Origin: Calliphora vicina
Lineage: Eukaryota; Arthropoda; Insecta; Diptera; Calliphoridae
NCBI RefSeq assembly: GCF_958450345.1
Contig: NC_088780.1
Coordinates: 27,985,667 to 28,049,666, forward strand
Length of the DNA: 64,000 bases
Direction: 5' to 3'
The notes under the pieces are model-generated. The model saw only the letters and a program-made list of their open reading frames with translations, searched no databases and had not been told where the DNA came from. This document shows positions 11,928 to 22,700 of the stretch, piece by piece (position 1 is the stretch's first letter; each line of letters opens with the position of its first letter). Position numbers and translations under genes: made by a program.

Positions 11928-12244
11928 TATTATAGAAACAAAATTAGTTGATAATATAGGAAATGATATACAAATCTAAAATTCAAACTTGACGGGTTAT
12001 GGTTTAGTGAATGCGAATTTAAAAGTGATAATCAATGGTATTATTTCCTTATTGCAATGGTACTTTTTGAATATTTTATAATAATAAACCTAAAAATTTA
12101 AAATTAGGAACACATTTTGCATTTTTTATAATAATGGACCCAGAAATATGAAATTCGTCATTTACAATTAGATTCACAAAGTGAGACTTTCCAGTACTAT
12201 TTCTTTCTTCTAATTGGGGTGGCGAAGCGCACCGGGTCAGCTAG

Positions 12245-12810
12245 TATATAAATAAATATGGATATATTTTAAGTAAAAATGAGCTTTTGTTTTAATATTT
12301 CTCAAAATATGATAATTTTGTTCCTACATTTCTTGTTGTAGTGTCCTGAGCCACGTTAATGGGAATTTTTAATAACTTTAGCATTGTTTAACCAATTTTT
12401 GTTTTTTATATCTCATTAGAATGCTAATTAAGTACACATTCTGATTAATTTAAATTAAATTGGAAAAATTATTTTTTAATGGCAACATTTCTACAAAAAC
12501 TTAAAAAATTCCATTTTTCCCTTGTAAATGCAACACAAAACTTCAGCTTCGTTGCGCCACCAGCAGGGTTTCGTTAAAATTTTATTGCCTTTTAGTAAAA
12601 GGAATGAATAATACATTTAACTGAATAGTTAAGTGATAAAATTTATGTTGATCAGGAAAATTTCCAAATTATTGGATTCAAAGGTGAATTTTTATAATAA
12701 AACATCTGCAAAACATATTCATTATAAAGCTGTCATTGTTACCAAGGACTATTACTGTGTTTCCTTTCAAGGCCAAAATCAATTCTATCAAAAGTAGGGG
12801 ACTTTGTTCT
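12245..12810. other. Intergenic, no feature seen
   Basis: AT-rich sequence after the Helitron; no repeat boundary, ORF or RNA recognised. Confidence 0.45.
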
Positions 12811-13155
12811 ACTAGTGTTTTCTGGAATAATTCGCACTGGTCAATCTTGGCATTGAAGATTATTCACATTTATTTCTAGATCGTGTAGTTTTCCATATGC
12901 TTTTTTGAATGTTCATTCGAAAAACCCCAAATAAATAATAATAATAATAAGCGGTCTATTATGCCTAGATATAAACGAAAAACTGTAAAAAAAAAACTTT
13001 TCACTTTTTTAAAAAAAAAAATTGAGTTCTAACTTGTTTTCTTTGTAGTTTCGTCAGTTTTTAATTCCCGGGAATCCCGACTAAAAATCCCGGGAATCGG
13101 GTAGTAAAAAATTTAAAAAATTCCCGGGAAATTTGTCCCGGGATAAAAACACTAG
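12811..13155. mobile_element. Possible short hAT-like element with CCCGGG cluster
   Basis: The left edge has CTAGTGTTTTCTGGAATAA and the right edge, inverted, reads CTAGTGTTTTTATCCCGGGA. The last ~90 bp contain four CCCGGG palindromes in an otherwise AT-rich context. TAGTGTTTT-type ends followed by CCCGGGA occur in hAT elements, but no 8-bp target duplication could be matched, so both boundaries and class are tentative. Confidence 0.4.
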
Positions 13156-13379
13156 CCACCAGTTAACGTTTTCCTATCATCCTACTATTTCACACAACAT
13201 GTTTCTACAATACATAGAACAATTTTAGAGATGGGGTCAGTCAAAATTCACAATTTTATTTTTATGGTGCACTCTACTGCTCAAACAGTATTCTGGATAG
13301 AAGTTGTATTGGGGCTAGGATCGATATTGACCATTAGTGGAAATTTCAGCCATGTAGCTCCATTCGTTTAAGCCCTATC

Positions 13380-13500
13380 GTGTTTTCAACAGACAGACAG
13401 ACGGACGGACATAGCTAGATCATCTTAGAATCTTATGAGGACCCAGAATATATATACTAATGTGGGTCTGCGACAAATACTTTGATGTGTTATAAATGAT
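13380..13500 (+). repeat. Tail fragment of a mini-me-like repeat
   Basis: CAGACAGACAGACGGACGGA (GTCY tract) is followed by 'aggacccagaatatatatact' and 'gtgggtctgcgac', the typical order in the 3' half of the type II repeats of this window. Confidence 0.6.
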
Positions 13501-13539
13501 AAAATCAATCAATTACAATATAAAAATGTATTGTAAGGT

Positions 13540-13825
13540 CTGTACCATTTTTCATTGAAATTGAGAAAATTCCAAATGAAATTGAGAATTTCAAATTGAA
13601 ATTAAGAAAATTTCAAATGACATTGAGAAATTCCATTTCAATTGGAGAAAATTCCAATCGAAATTGAGAATTTCCATTTTAAATTGGGAAAATTTCAATT
13701 GAAATTGAGAAATTCAATTTTAAATTGAGAAAATTCCAATTGAAATTGCGAATTTCCATTTTAAATTGAGAAAATTCCAAATGAAATTGAGAAATTCAAA
13801 TTGAAATTTAGAAAATTCTTAATAA
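13540..13825 (+). repeat. Short tandem repeat arm, ~25-bp units
   Basis: About ten degenerate copies of a motif like AATTGAAATTGAGAAAATTCC, alternating between 'gagaatttcc' and 'gagaaaattcc' forms. The inverted version appears at 15178-15262. Confidence 0.75.
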
Positions 13826-14213
13826 AATGCTATTGGTAGCAGGCATTATTCAAATGGATAGTCGCAGAGGTTCGTTCACTGCCGAAAGTGTAATTAGCAG
13901 GGAAAACGGAAATATGTTCTAAATATGCAGTAAAAACTTTAAAATATGCTCTTAAAATTTAAAAAATATGCTCTTAAAAAAACAAACTTTTACATAATTT
14001 TTAACCAAAAAATTTTCAAATAAAAATCGTTGTCTATTGGATCAGAAAACATTTTTATATATAGAAAATGTTCTTTCAACATCAAATGATGTTACAGGAG
14101 CAAATTTAAAAGACGATACTTATTTAACACTTAGAACGGTTAAGTTTTAATTAGAACTAACATTTGATATACAGATGGCGCTATTATTAAAATAGTTCTT
14201 ATTTTATATTAAA

Positions 14214-14640
14214 ACAAGTAAGAGAGCTATATTCGGCTGTGCCGAATCTTATATACCCTTCACCAAATTATACTTCAAAATAAAAAATTAAAATATTTTT
14301 TGGTGAACAAAATTTTTTTTCAGTTTTTTTAATTTTTTGGAAAAAAAATTTTCGAATTGTTTTTTAAATTTTTTTTTTTTTTTAAATTAAAGTGATATTT
14401 AATGGAAAGCAAAAACAAAATTTCAAAAATTTAAAAAATTCTTAACAGAACTAACGCACAAAAATTCAAGCGTTGATTTGCCTTTCATAATTTGAAAATT
14501 TTGTATATAAAAAAAACAAATTTTTAAAATTTTTGAAATTTTGTTTTTGCTTTCCATATAAATATCACTTTTTTTAAAAATAATTTTTTTTTTTAAATTT
14601 TTTTTTTTTGGTGAAAAGCCATCTATTTTTCAATTTTGAA
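14214..14640 (+). repeat. Dispersed repeat type II, 5' end only, with inverted A/T-rich tail
   Basis: It starts ACAAGTAAGAGAGCTATATT, the hairpin ATTCGGCTGTGCCGAAT and CTTATATACCCTTCACCAAA. Then the A/T-homopolymer section runs on and appears inverted ('aaatttcaaaaatttaaaaaa' against 'tttttaaaatttttgaaatttt'). The 3' half is missing. Confidence 0.75.
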
Positions 14641-14924
14641 TTTTAAACAAAGGAAGTAAAAACCTGTAACACAACAGCGAAAAATAAGTAAGACAAAATT
14701 TGTTTGATAAAGTCAAAATATGCTATTAAACAGTAAAATATGCTCTAAAAACGCAAAAATATGACATAAATATGCTCTTAAAACAAATATATGCAAAAAT
14801 ATGAATTTAAGGGTAAAATATGCAGAAATATGCACTAACAAATCGATGCCAGAATTCTTAAATAGTTCTGAAACGTGTAAATATCTTATCCATGTGCTCA
14901 TTAGACTCACAAGAAAAAACATGC

Positions 14925-15135
14925 ATTTGCATATTTTGGTTTCCCTGGTAATCAGTTATCTGAACTCGTTCTGGTATGTGACAATGCCCCTTGTCACAGT
15001 CGTTTACGTGAAATTTTTACGATTGAGTCCCTATTCACAAATGTTTAACCCTATTGAAATAATTTGGTCCAAAATCAAAAGTATTGTGAAGTCAAAGATG
15101 AAGGAGAGCAGAGGATTTTATATCTTCAAGAAATA
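14925..15135 (+). pseudogene. DDE (IS630-like) transposase C-terminal relic
   Basis: In one frame the sequence near 14975-15020 reads VCDNAPCHSRLREIF, the second catalytic Asp region. After a frameshift, SPYSQMFNPIEIIWSKIK follows, with the third catalytic Glu in NPIE. This order and spacing are those of IS630-type DDE transposases. Only the C-terminal third remains, within the foldback-like composite. It differs in motif wording from the mariner relics. Confidence 0.75.
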
Positions 15136-15263
15136 ATTAACGATACCAAGTCCTGTATAACTACTAGAGATTGCAGTAGAGCTATACAATTTCAATTGTA
15201 ATTTGCTCAATTTGAAATAGAATTTCTCAATTTCATTTGGAATTTTCTCAATATCATGTATAC

Positions 15264-17018
15264 ACACAGAAAAGAGATTTGTTGGAAATCGGTTCTGATT
15301 ATAAAAATTTAATAATGTGGAAGGAAATTGTATTGGTATTATTAAAATACTATAAATTGAATAGAATTTCTATGTTTAGTATCATAAAACCATAATCGTA
15401 ATTAAAATATGATTCCCACAACTGTAAAACACCGGTTTGTGTCTTTACTAAACATAAATAAATTTATTTGGAAATCACAATCGAATTAATTTTAGTATAA
15501 TAATAGTTGCAATTGAAAAATTCGATTATGATTTACATAATAAAGCCAAATTCGAGTTTATCAACTAATAGAAATATTTGTTTGTTTTTTGACATTTTGA
15601 AATAAAAATATTAAAATACTTAAAACGAATGCAAAAATTAAAGAAATTAAAATATTATCCACAAAAACCTAAAGAAGTAATCAATTAAAATAATGAAGAT
15701 TATGCTGAGGATTCGAATGGGTAAGCTGATAATTATTTTCGCTAGATACAACATAGTTTATGTATTTATTGGCAAACACATACATACATATTTAGGAGCT
15801 TTCCTACAATTAACTAAAGATTTTTTTATACTCTTGCAGATTAATGAATTCATTAGGCGTCGTACTTCCTTATTTTGCAAGATATTGTCATGAAGTTAAG
15901 GTTTGCTGAAGGATTTACTTGCGTCTAACTCCTGAAAAGTTTTTGCAAACCACACTACGAAATGATGCATGACTATGAAGTTAACCATCTGAGGTAGAGT
16001 ATCGTAAGGATTTCCCGTTATTTGCTGTCCAGATCCAAATAAATGCAATATTTAAAACATTCATTATTGTATTTTACTACACCATTTCCAATTGTATTTC
16101 AGAAGTTTCTAATTATATTTCAGAAAATTCCAATTCAATTTCAGAAATTTCCATTTATATTTCAGAAATTTCCATTTATATTTCAGAAATTTCCAATTAT
16201 ATTTCAGAAATTTCTAATTATATTTCAGAATTTTCTAATTATATTTCAGAATTTTCCATTTATATTTCAGAAATTTCTAATTGTATTTCAGAAATTTCCA
16301 ATTGTATTTCAGAATTTTCCAATTGTATTTCAGAAATTTCCATTTGTATTTCAGAATTTTTATTTAATACTTAAAAAGTTTCCAAATGTATTTCAGAATT
16401 TTCCAATTGTATTTCAGAAATATCCATTTGTATTTCAGAAAATTCTAATAGCAATACCAATGGATATTTCTGAAATACAAATAGAAAATTCTGAAATACA
16501 ATTGGAAAATTCTGAAATACAATTATAAAAATTTTAAATATAAATTAAAAATTCTGAAATACAAATGGAAATTTCTGAAATACAATTGGAAAATTCTGAA
16601 ATCCAATTATAAAATTCTGAAATACAATTAGAAAGTTCTGAAATATAATTGGAAATTTCTGAAATATAAATGGAAATTTCTGAAATATAAATGGAAATTT
16701 CTGAAATTGAATTGGAATTTTCTGAAATATAATTAGAAATTTCTGAAATTCAATTGGAAATTTCTGAAATACAATTAGAAACTTCTGAAATACAATTGGA
16801 AATGGTGTAGTTTTCTTGTATTAAATAAAATATGTCAATTGAAAAAAAAAATTATTTTGAAATTAATTCACAATAGTATATTTTTATTGTTTTTGAAAAC
16901 AGTTACGAGTACCATATTAATTCAGTTATTGTAACCGAATTTGGTGATAGTAGTTGCAACCGACAAAATTCGATTGGCGCCAAATTCGGTTGTGATTACG
17001 AATCTGTTTTCTCTGTGT
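15264..17018. mobile_element. 1.75-kb TIR element with internal foldback
   Basis: The left terminus ACACAGAAAAGAGATT is mirrored by the right terminus, ACACAGAGAAAACAGATT when inverted. The element disrupts the right tandem arm of the outer foldback-like element, so it is the younger insertion. No transposase is recognised. Its core is the long inverted repeat at 16077-16810. The target duplication is unclear (possibly ATGT). Confidence 0.6.
16077..16810. repeat. 734-bp foldback of ~21-bp tandem repeats
   Basis: The left arm (about 16077-16440) is about 17 copies of units such as TTTCCATTTATATTTCAGAA. The right arm (about 16465-16810) is the inverted counterpart (TTCTGAAATACAATTGG units). 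The outer ends match as CTACACCATTTCCAATTGTA. Unit variants occur in much the same order from outside inward in both arms, and the central spacer is only ~20-25 bp. The long open frame through the left arm (16043-16528) is a by-product of the 21-bp period, which keeps frame. Confidence 0.9.
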
Positions 17019-17050
17019 AATGTTCTCAATTTCATTGAAAAATGGTGTAG

Positions 17051-18374
17051 TTAGTAAAAGATTCAATCAATAAAAAGTTATTTAAACAAAGTAACTTCTG
17101 CATAAAAATTATATTTGTAATTTGCAGCTTTAAATATAAATATTACAAAATATTTTTTGTATGCTTATCAATTCAACAGCAAAACATTTATGATTTTTTT
17201 CCCCTCTCTTCAATGCTAAAACAAACAAAAAAAGAACATAAATTAACTGAAATCTAATTTAAGTGATTTGACTTTAAATAAAACGAGAAAAAAAATAACA
17301 TAAATTCCATCCATCATATTCATTCATTAATATAATAATAATTTTTACCTTTTAGCTGTAAATCAAAAAAAAAAATGTTTATTACAATATTTTTTTAACT
17401 TATTATTCACATTAAATTTTCTAGTTACAGAATACAGAATAAAGAGTCATAAGAACAGAGCTGATCAGAATTATGTAGAATTATAGAGAATTGCAGAAAA
17501 TAAATAATTGAGTGGAAAAGTTGAAGCTAAATTTTTTACAATAAAAAATAATATCTTATTCAGCAAACGAATTAAAGATAATGGTTGTTGAAGAATTTTA
17601 TAATTTTTTTCTTAACAACGTTTACAATAGTTTTACAGGGAAGCTTTTAGAAACAGTAAATAAATTCTTTAACATAAATACCAATTATTCAACAATATTA
17701 TGATCACTATATATTTCATATGATTGTATTATGATTGCAGTAATTCTCAGCTTATTATAACCATACAAAAATATAAATTTATCTATATATGATTATAGTG
17801 ACCATAAGACTGCTGAAGCAAATTTGATCATGTTATAAAATTGCCAGTGATCCTCTCAAAATCATGATCATTCTTTGCGAGTAGTTTCAATTTCAGGAAA
17901 ATGCTTCTTTCCTTTCGTAACTATCCTCAATGATTTAGTTGAGGCTCCACACTAAAATAATATTTACTTCTTTCTTTTATACATCCACTCCAACACCATT
18001 TCTTCATGCATATTTAATAGCATATGTAATATTCTAAACTCCACTGTGCGTTGCAGTACACTTTAGTAAATGTTAAAAGCTTTATGAATTTTTTGTTTTT
18101 AGCTAAATCTAATAAATGCATCAGTGCTTTAGCATTTTTTATTCCTTTATTTTCATATTTGTGCCATTTTTTCTGCTGAACAAATTTATAGTAAAAAAAA
18201 TAAGTAAAAAATACAAAACACAAAATTCAGATTGTAGGAAGGTATTCAAAAGCTAAAGTCAGAATATAGAGAGGCTGGTAATTTAGTAGGGAGCAACAGG
18301 GACAGGAATTTTTTTTAAGAATATCTGTTATATTTTTGATAAAATTTCAAGTAAAAATATAAAAAAGTTCCATA
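17051..18374. other. Intergenic, no feature seen
   Basis: AT-rich DNA with scattered poly-A. Short open frames such as 18014-18223 show no family resemblance. Confidence 0.5.
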
Positions 18375-18640
18375 TAGTTGTTTGGTACTTTTTGGAAATT
18401 CGATATTCTAGATGGCCCAAAGGGGTAAAAATAGTACCAGTGCAAGACTTTATTAACCTTTATATATCTTGAATTAATAAATATAGAAATACAACTTCTA
18501 ATTCGTCTGACCCAGAACAATAATGAGTAGAAATCTTTTTTGTTACTTTTTTTGAAATTCAAATTTTCAAGGGAGAGGCAAATCGTATTATTTTTTGTTT
18601 TATTTTTATTAAAATTTATTTAGAACTGCTTGTGTTCGAT
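18375..18640 (+). repeat. Fragment related to the 8.9-kb Helitron interior
   Basis: TTGGTACTTTTTGGAAATTC, 'ggggtaaaaat', 'tatatatcttgaattaataaa' and 'atagaaataca' occur in the same order as at about 9080-9330 in the Helitron. The ends are missing. Confidence 0.6.
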
Positions 18641-18797
18641 TTGGGAATTTGTAAGAAAGAAAAAAAAAAGTATTATTGAATGACATAGAACATAGAATAA
18701 AATATACATAGAAGCGCTACTGATAGACAAAAAACTTAAGTTTGTTGTCAAAAACCTAAGTCATGCAACAACAGAATACATGTAAATCAATGTACAT

Positions 18798-18956
18798 ATT
18801 TATACCCTACACCACCATAGTAGGGAGGGTATTATGCGTTTGTGCAGATGTTTGTAACGCCCAAAAATATTAGTCTAACACCAACCTTAAAATATACCGA
18901 TCGACTTAGAATCACTTTCTGAGTCGATTAAGCGATGTCCGTCCGTCCGTATGGTC

Positions 18957-18989
<33 letters not shown>

Positions 18990-19568
18990 TCCATGTAAAC
19001 CTTGTGTGCAGAGTACAGGTCGCAATTTTGAAGATATTTCGATGAAATTTGATATATATTATTTTTTCGGCTCAAGGACCAAGCCTATTGAAACTGGCTG
19101 AAATCGGTCAATTATTTCACCTAGACCCCATACAAATGTCCTCTAGAAATTGGACTTTATCGCTCATGAATGTTTAATTTATATATGTATTTCCACAAAT
19201 TCCGCTCCAAATAAGTTTTATATACACAAAATTCATGTCACCAAATTTTGTTACGATCGGTCCATAATTTGTCATTGCTCCCATATAGACCCGCTTCCGA
19301 AAATCACTTTAACGTGCATAAATCGCTTAAAAATGTCGGTAAACACACAAAATTCAACATAGTTAACTTCAATATAGACATAAATCACACGACCTAATTT
19401 CATGGTGATCGGTCCATAATTGGTCATAGCCCGCATATAAGGCCCACTTCCGAAAATCACTCAAAAATATAAATTATTGAAATTTTAAAAGAAAAATTTT
19501 TTTTGCTCTTTTACTTAGTGTAGGGTATTATATGGTCGGGCTTGACCGACCATACTTTCTTACTTGTT
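18798..19568 (-). repeat. Dispersed repeat type I (mini-me-like), complete
   Basis: On the plus strand it begins TATACCCTACACCACCATAG and ends GGTCGGGCTTGACCGACC then CTTACTTGTTT. The GTCY tract carries an expanded GGCT microsatellite. The copy is about 90% like the one at 2884-3601 over several hundred bases, judged by eye. Confidence 0.9.
18957..18988. repeat. (GGCT)8 microsatellite
   Basis: Eight uninterrupted GGCT units directly follow GTCCGTCCGT. They sit at the position where the other type I copies carry only 1-3 such units (for example near 31940 and 39170). Confidence 0.95.
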
Positions 19569-19858
19569 TGAGTTTTTATATAAGTAATCGAGTTTTGGTC
19601 GGAAAAATGAGTGATCACAGATCGAGCTCCTTTTCTTGATTAAACGCTTATTGGCCAAGTTAATAGCGATTTTCGATATTGTGAGTTTTTATATAAAAAA
19701 TCGTTTTTTTTTTTGTCAGAAATATAAGTGATAACAGATCGTGCTCCTTTTCTTGATTAAACGCTTATTAGCCAAGTTATTATCGATTTTAGATATTTTG
19801 AGTTTTTATATAAATAAATCGATTTTTTGTCAGAAATATGAGTGATCACAGATCATTT
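19569..19858 (+). repeat. Tandem repeat, ~115 bp, 2.5 copies
   Basis: GAGTTTTTATATAA starts near 19569, 19682 and 19799. Each start is followed by 'agtgatcacagatcg' and 'ctccttttcttgattaaacg'. The third copy ends after ATGAGTGATCACAGATCA. Confidence 0.85.
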
Positions 19859-20339
19859 ATTTAAATGATACATAAATAAAATATATCATTAGATATGTGT
19901 TTAAAAGGCATTTTTAATACAAGAACAATGTTTAAATTTTTTATTCGGTAGTCCGTATAATTTGATAATTCGGATAAGGGTCTGCAATTAACAACGAAAT
20001 GCGCAGGGAATCTTCATATTATCCTAGCCGTTAGATTTTTGGTCTGTGGGCGGAGGATCGTGGCAAAAACAAATCATTACACTACACCGCTAATGACATA
20101 ATAAACAATATTTTGTCAAATACAAGATAGTTATCAAAATTTGTCAAAATATTTTTTTTTAATTTCGTACATAAATAAATGCTTATTTTTCATTCCCAAC
20201 TTTCAAACAATGAAAATGTTCATTTTGTTGCTTAACATCATTCTAAAAATTTTAATTGACAGTTTTGTACTCTGTAACAAATGATTTGGTGTAAGGGAAG
20301 AGAAGAATAGATTCCAGCTAATGTCCGGTATATACCAAA
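19859..20339. other. Intergenic, no feature seen
   Basis: AT-rich sequence before the Helitron helicase relic; nothing recognised. Confidence 0.4.
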
Positions 20340-20632
20340 TTTTCATATCGTTTGATAAAACAAGAAGGTACAAGGACCGGACCCTGTGTGATTTTCCAGC
20401 AAACAACCAACCGATGGGAGGCGCTCTGGTTTTTCTTGCTGGTGACATCTGCCAAACTTTGCCGGTTATCCCTAGATAAATGCCTGCAGATGAGTCAAAC
20501 ACATGCTTGAACCGAGTCGAAAAATCACGCTGTCGACGAACATGCGTTTGCTGCTATAATAATAAAAAACAACTGTTGGACATCGGAAATGGAAAAATTC
20601 CAATGGCAACAAATGAGATTTTCAAGCCGTTG
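20340..20632 (+). pseudogene. Helitron Pif1-type helicase relic, part 1
   Basis: The plus-strand frame reads KDRTLCDFPANNQPMGGALV, then FLAGDICQTLPVIPR. This is the Helitron helicase segment with the LAGDFRQTLPVIPR motif. A TAA stop follows directly, then PADESNTCL continues in frame. After a shift comes LLDIGNGKIP, another Helitron helicase signature. The frame is cut at 20632 by a TIR element and resumes at 22063. Helitron RepHel proteins perform rolling-circle transposition; this copy is dead. Confidence 0.85.
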
Positions 20633-20907
20633 CACTATAGTTCAAAGTATCACTTTTTCCGTGCGAAATTAATAACTATTAAAGTATGTATTATACTGTT
20701 TGATATTAAAATTGGACCATAGGTAGAAATTCTTATATTTTCAACAAATTTGTCGACCCATCAGGAGAAAAATAAAGTAAATTCATTGCTTTTGATTAGA
20801 AAAAATTTATTTCATATTAGTTTCCAGTCAAATTAGTTGAATCAGTAATTCATTTTGTAAACACATTTGATTCAAAATATTAATTGAAGTATCAGACAAA
20901 ACTTCGC

Positions 20908-21115
20908 ATAGTGGTATAGAAAAAAAAGAGGGAAATAAATCTGTAATTTATAAATCCTTAGTCCTTAGTTAGATTTGAATAAAATTTGACATGCGCAAAG
21001 AAGAAGTTTTGACGAGTTTAAATTTTGAACGCATGGGCCCACCAGGGGTGCGACCAGGGGTCCCCAAAGTAGGACACCTCGGGTATGTTGAATTTTTAAA
21101 ACGATCCTATGTCTT
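20908..21115 (+). repeat. CACAGTGG-family fragment, subfamily 2
   Basis: GTGGTATAGAAAAAAAAGAG, 'ggaaataaatctgtaa', 'catgggcccaccagg' and 'gtaggacacctcgggtatgtt' match the copy at 34797-35100 in order. The terminus is degenerate (CATAGTGG). Confidence 0.7.
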
Positions 21116-21424
21116 CGTCTGTGTTTTCTATCATCTGCTTCGAATGTATTAATACCTTGTGTACTGTGGATGTCATTGGTAACCTAAGATTCAAATCTGA
21201 AAGATTATATATCATCCATTAAGCCATATAGTGTTTTCATTTCGAAAATTATCTTCCTTTCTTCTTCATTTTTGACATTTTACTTTTAAGTAATTGTAGA
21301 CAAAATGGCGGACTTTTTCATCCAATAATTTCTTACAGCCCTTAGGAATAACAGGAGCACTAATTTTCTTCACAATATATTTAATAATAGCATCATACTT
21401 TGTGTCGTTTGGGCGTTATTTTAG

Positions 21425-21995
21425 CCAAATTTCAAAAAGTTCATTTTTTTTATAAAAAAAAAATTTTTTTTAGTTTTGAAATTTTTTTTTTTAATATTTA
21501 GTGAAAAAAAAATTTTGGTATTTGGTATATTTTTTCCGATTTTTACCCATTGTAGGTCCAACTTACTATGGTCTTATATACGTCGTTGCACAGGTCTTTG
21601 AAATATCTATCATTAGATATCCATATTGTCTATATTAATGATTTACTAATCCAGATATGGGTCAAAAATAGGTCAAAAATCGAGGTTGTCCTGGTTTTTT
21701 CCTTATATCTCAGCCATTTGTAGACCGATTTTTTTCGATTTCAAATAGCAACCGAGCTGGAAGAATTTCGGAGATATTGATGTATCATTCGTGTATGTAA
21801 GTTATTTGGAGGCTTCAGAAAGTTGATTTCAACACACAGACGGACAGACGGACGGACAGACTGACATGGCTATATCGACTCCGCTATCTATAACGATATA
21901 TATACTTTGTGGGGTCGCAAATGAAAAATGTAGAAATTGCAAACGGAATGACAAACTTATATATACCCTTGCCACTCATGGTGAAGGGTATAAAA
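21425..21995 (+). repeat. Dispersed repeat type II, 3' part
   Basis: It runs from the A/T-homopolymer part through 'cccattgtaggtccaactta', CGGACAGACGGACGGACAGA (GTCY tract) and 'gtggggtcgcaaatg', to the end TGGTGAAGGGTATAAAAA. The hairpin-bearing start is absent. Confidence 0.85.
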
Positions 21996-22062
21996 ATAAT
22001 GAATAATAACAACTTTGAAATTTGAATTTCGCACGGAAAAAGTGATACTATGAACTATAGTG

Positions 22063-22700
22063 CGTTGTCGACAAGTCTTACAACCAACTACAAAAATTCG
22101 GTTTGGCTGTGGGAACGTGCAATTTTGGAACCAAAAAAATATCAACAAGCTCATTTAAGCTAATTTAATTGAAACTGCTTGACTAAACAATGAAATAAAA
22201 ATCGATTAACAGAGTAATGTACGAAAAACAAACCGTTAATTATCCTACTGAATTTTTGAATTCATTGGAACCAGCCGGAATGCCACCACATGTATTGACA
22301 TTGAAGGTTGGTACACCGATAATGCTTTTCCGCAACTTAAACGCACCAAGATTGACGTACGAAGACGTACTGATTCCACGCATACCGATGATTTCCTACA
22401 ACATACCATTTCAATTCGAGAGGCTCTTTGTCTTTGCTGTAACCATTAACAAAGCAAAATAACCATTAACAAATCATTGACTATTGCTGGCTTACATTTG
22501 GATAATTCATGTTTTTCACACGGTCAATTGCATGCGGCTAGCTCCCGAGTTGGCACACCAAATATTTTATATATTTTTACTCCAAATAAAAAACAAGAAA
22601 CATTCTATATCCCCTGTTTGCCTTAAATACATTCGTTTAAGGGCATATCATGACACTACTTCTGCTACAACCGTCGCAAGGTGGCGCCCTTAGAACATGT
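22063..22700 (+). pseudogene. Helitron Pif1-type helicase relic, part 2 (C-terminus)
   Basis: After the TIR element the reading continues with NYKNSVWLWERAILEPK. Then VNYPTEFLNSLEPAGMPPHV, LTLKVGTPIMLFRNL and VLIPRIPMI follow, and finally FAVTINKAK (helicase motif VI area, normally followed by SQGQ). Another frame near 22490-22620 gives AGLHLDNSCFSHGQL-like and SSRVGTPNILYIFTPN. These are the C-terminal motifs of Helitron helicases in the correct order, with an internal deletion after APRLTYE and frameshifts. No clear CTAG end was found. Confidence 0.88.

Larger units (their letters stand above)
8894..12244 (+). mobile_element. 3.35-kb non-autonomous Helitron
   Basis: It begins TCTATATATATAAAAGAG and ends GGCGAAGCGCACCGGGTCAG followed by CTAG. 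It is flanked by A (8893) and T (12245), as expected for Helitron insertion. The beginning has the 'actgactgactgattcatcatcgcac' segment common in insect Helitrons. No Rep/helicase frame is present. The interior is taken up by GGTACTTTTT-containing tandem repeats (9.8-11.3 kb) and a nested TIR element (11421-11927). A diverged related fragment lies at 18375-18640. Confidence 0.85.
13540..17050. mobile_element. Foldback-like composite element (outer)
   Basis: The left end CTGTACCATTTTTCATTGAA is mirrored at the right end by TTCATTGAAAAATGGTGTAG. The left arm is a ~280-bp array of AAATTGAGAA-type short repeats (13540-13825). The right arm has the inverted repeats (TTCTCAATTT) at 15178-15262 and continues at 17019-17050, being split by the TIR element 15264-17018. 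TIRs made of short tandem repeats are typical of Foldback/Galileo-like elements; the class is inferred. Confidence 0.6.
20633..22062. mobile_element. 1.43-kb TIR element with 5-bp target duplication (Transib-like?)
   Basis: The 38-bp terminal inverted repeat begins CACTATAGTTCAAAGTATCA and is mirrored at the right end with one mismatch. CGTTG is duplicated at 20628-20632 and 22063-22067. The element lies between two halves of one Helitron helicase reading, which supports the boundaries independently. A CAC... heptamer-like end and 5-bp duplication resemble Transib, though the heptamer (CACTATA) deviates from consensus. No transposase is visible; it contains a CACAGTGG-family fragment and a type II repeat. 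Confidence 0.85.

Noticed and set aside
16043..16528. 161-codon open frame with a FQKFPIIFQ-like repeat
   Set aside because: A consequence of the 21-bp repeat period, which keeps frame; the DNA-level palindrome explains it fully.
16077..16810. CRISPR-like regular repeats
   Set aside because: Units are contiguous without unique spacers, inverted in the second arm, and the genome is animal-like.
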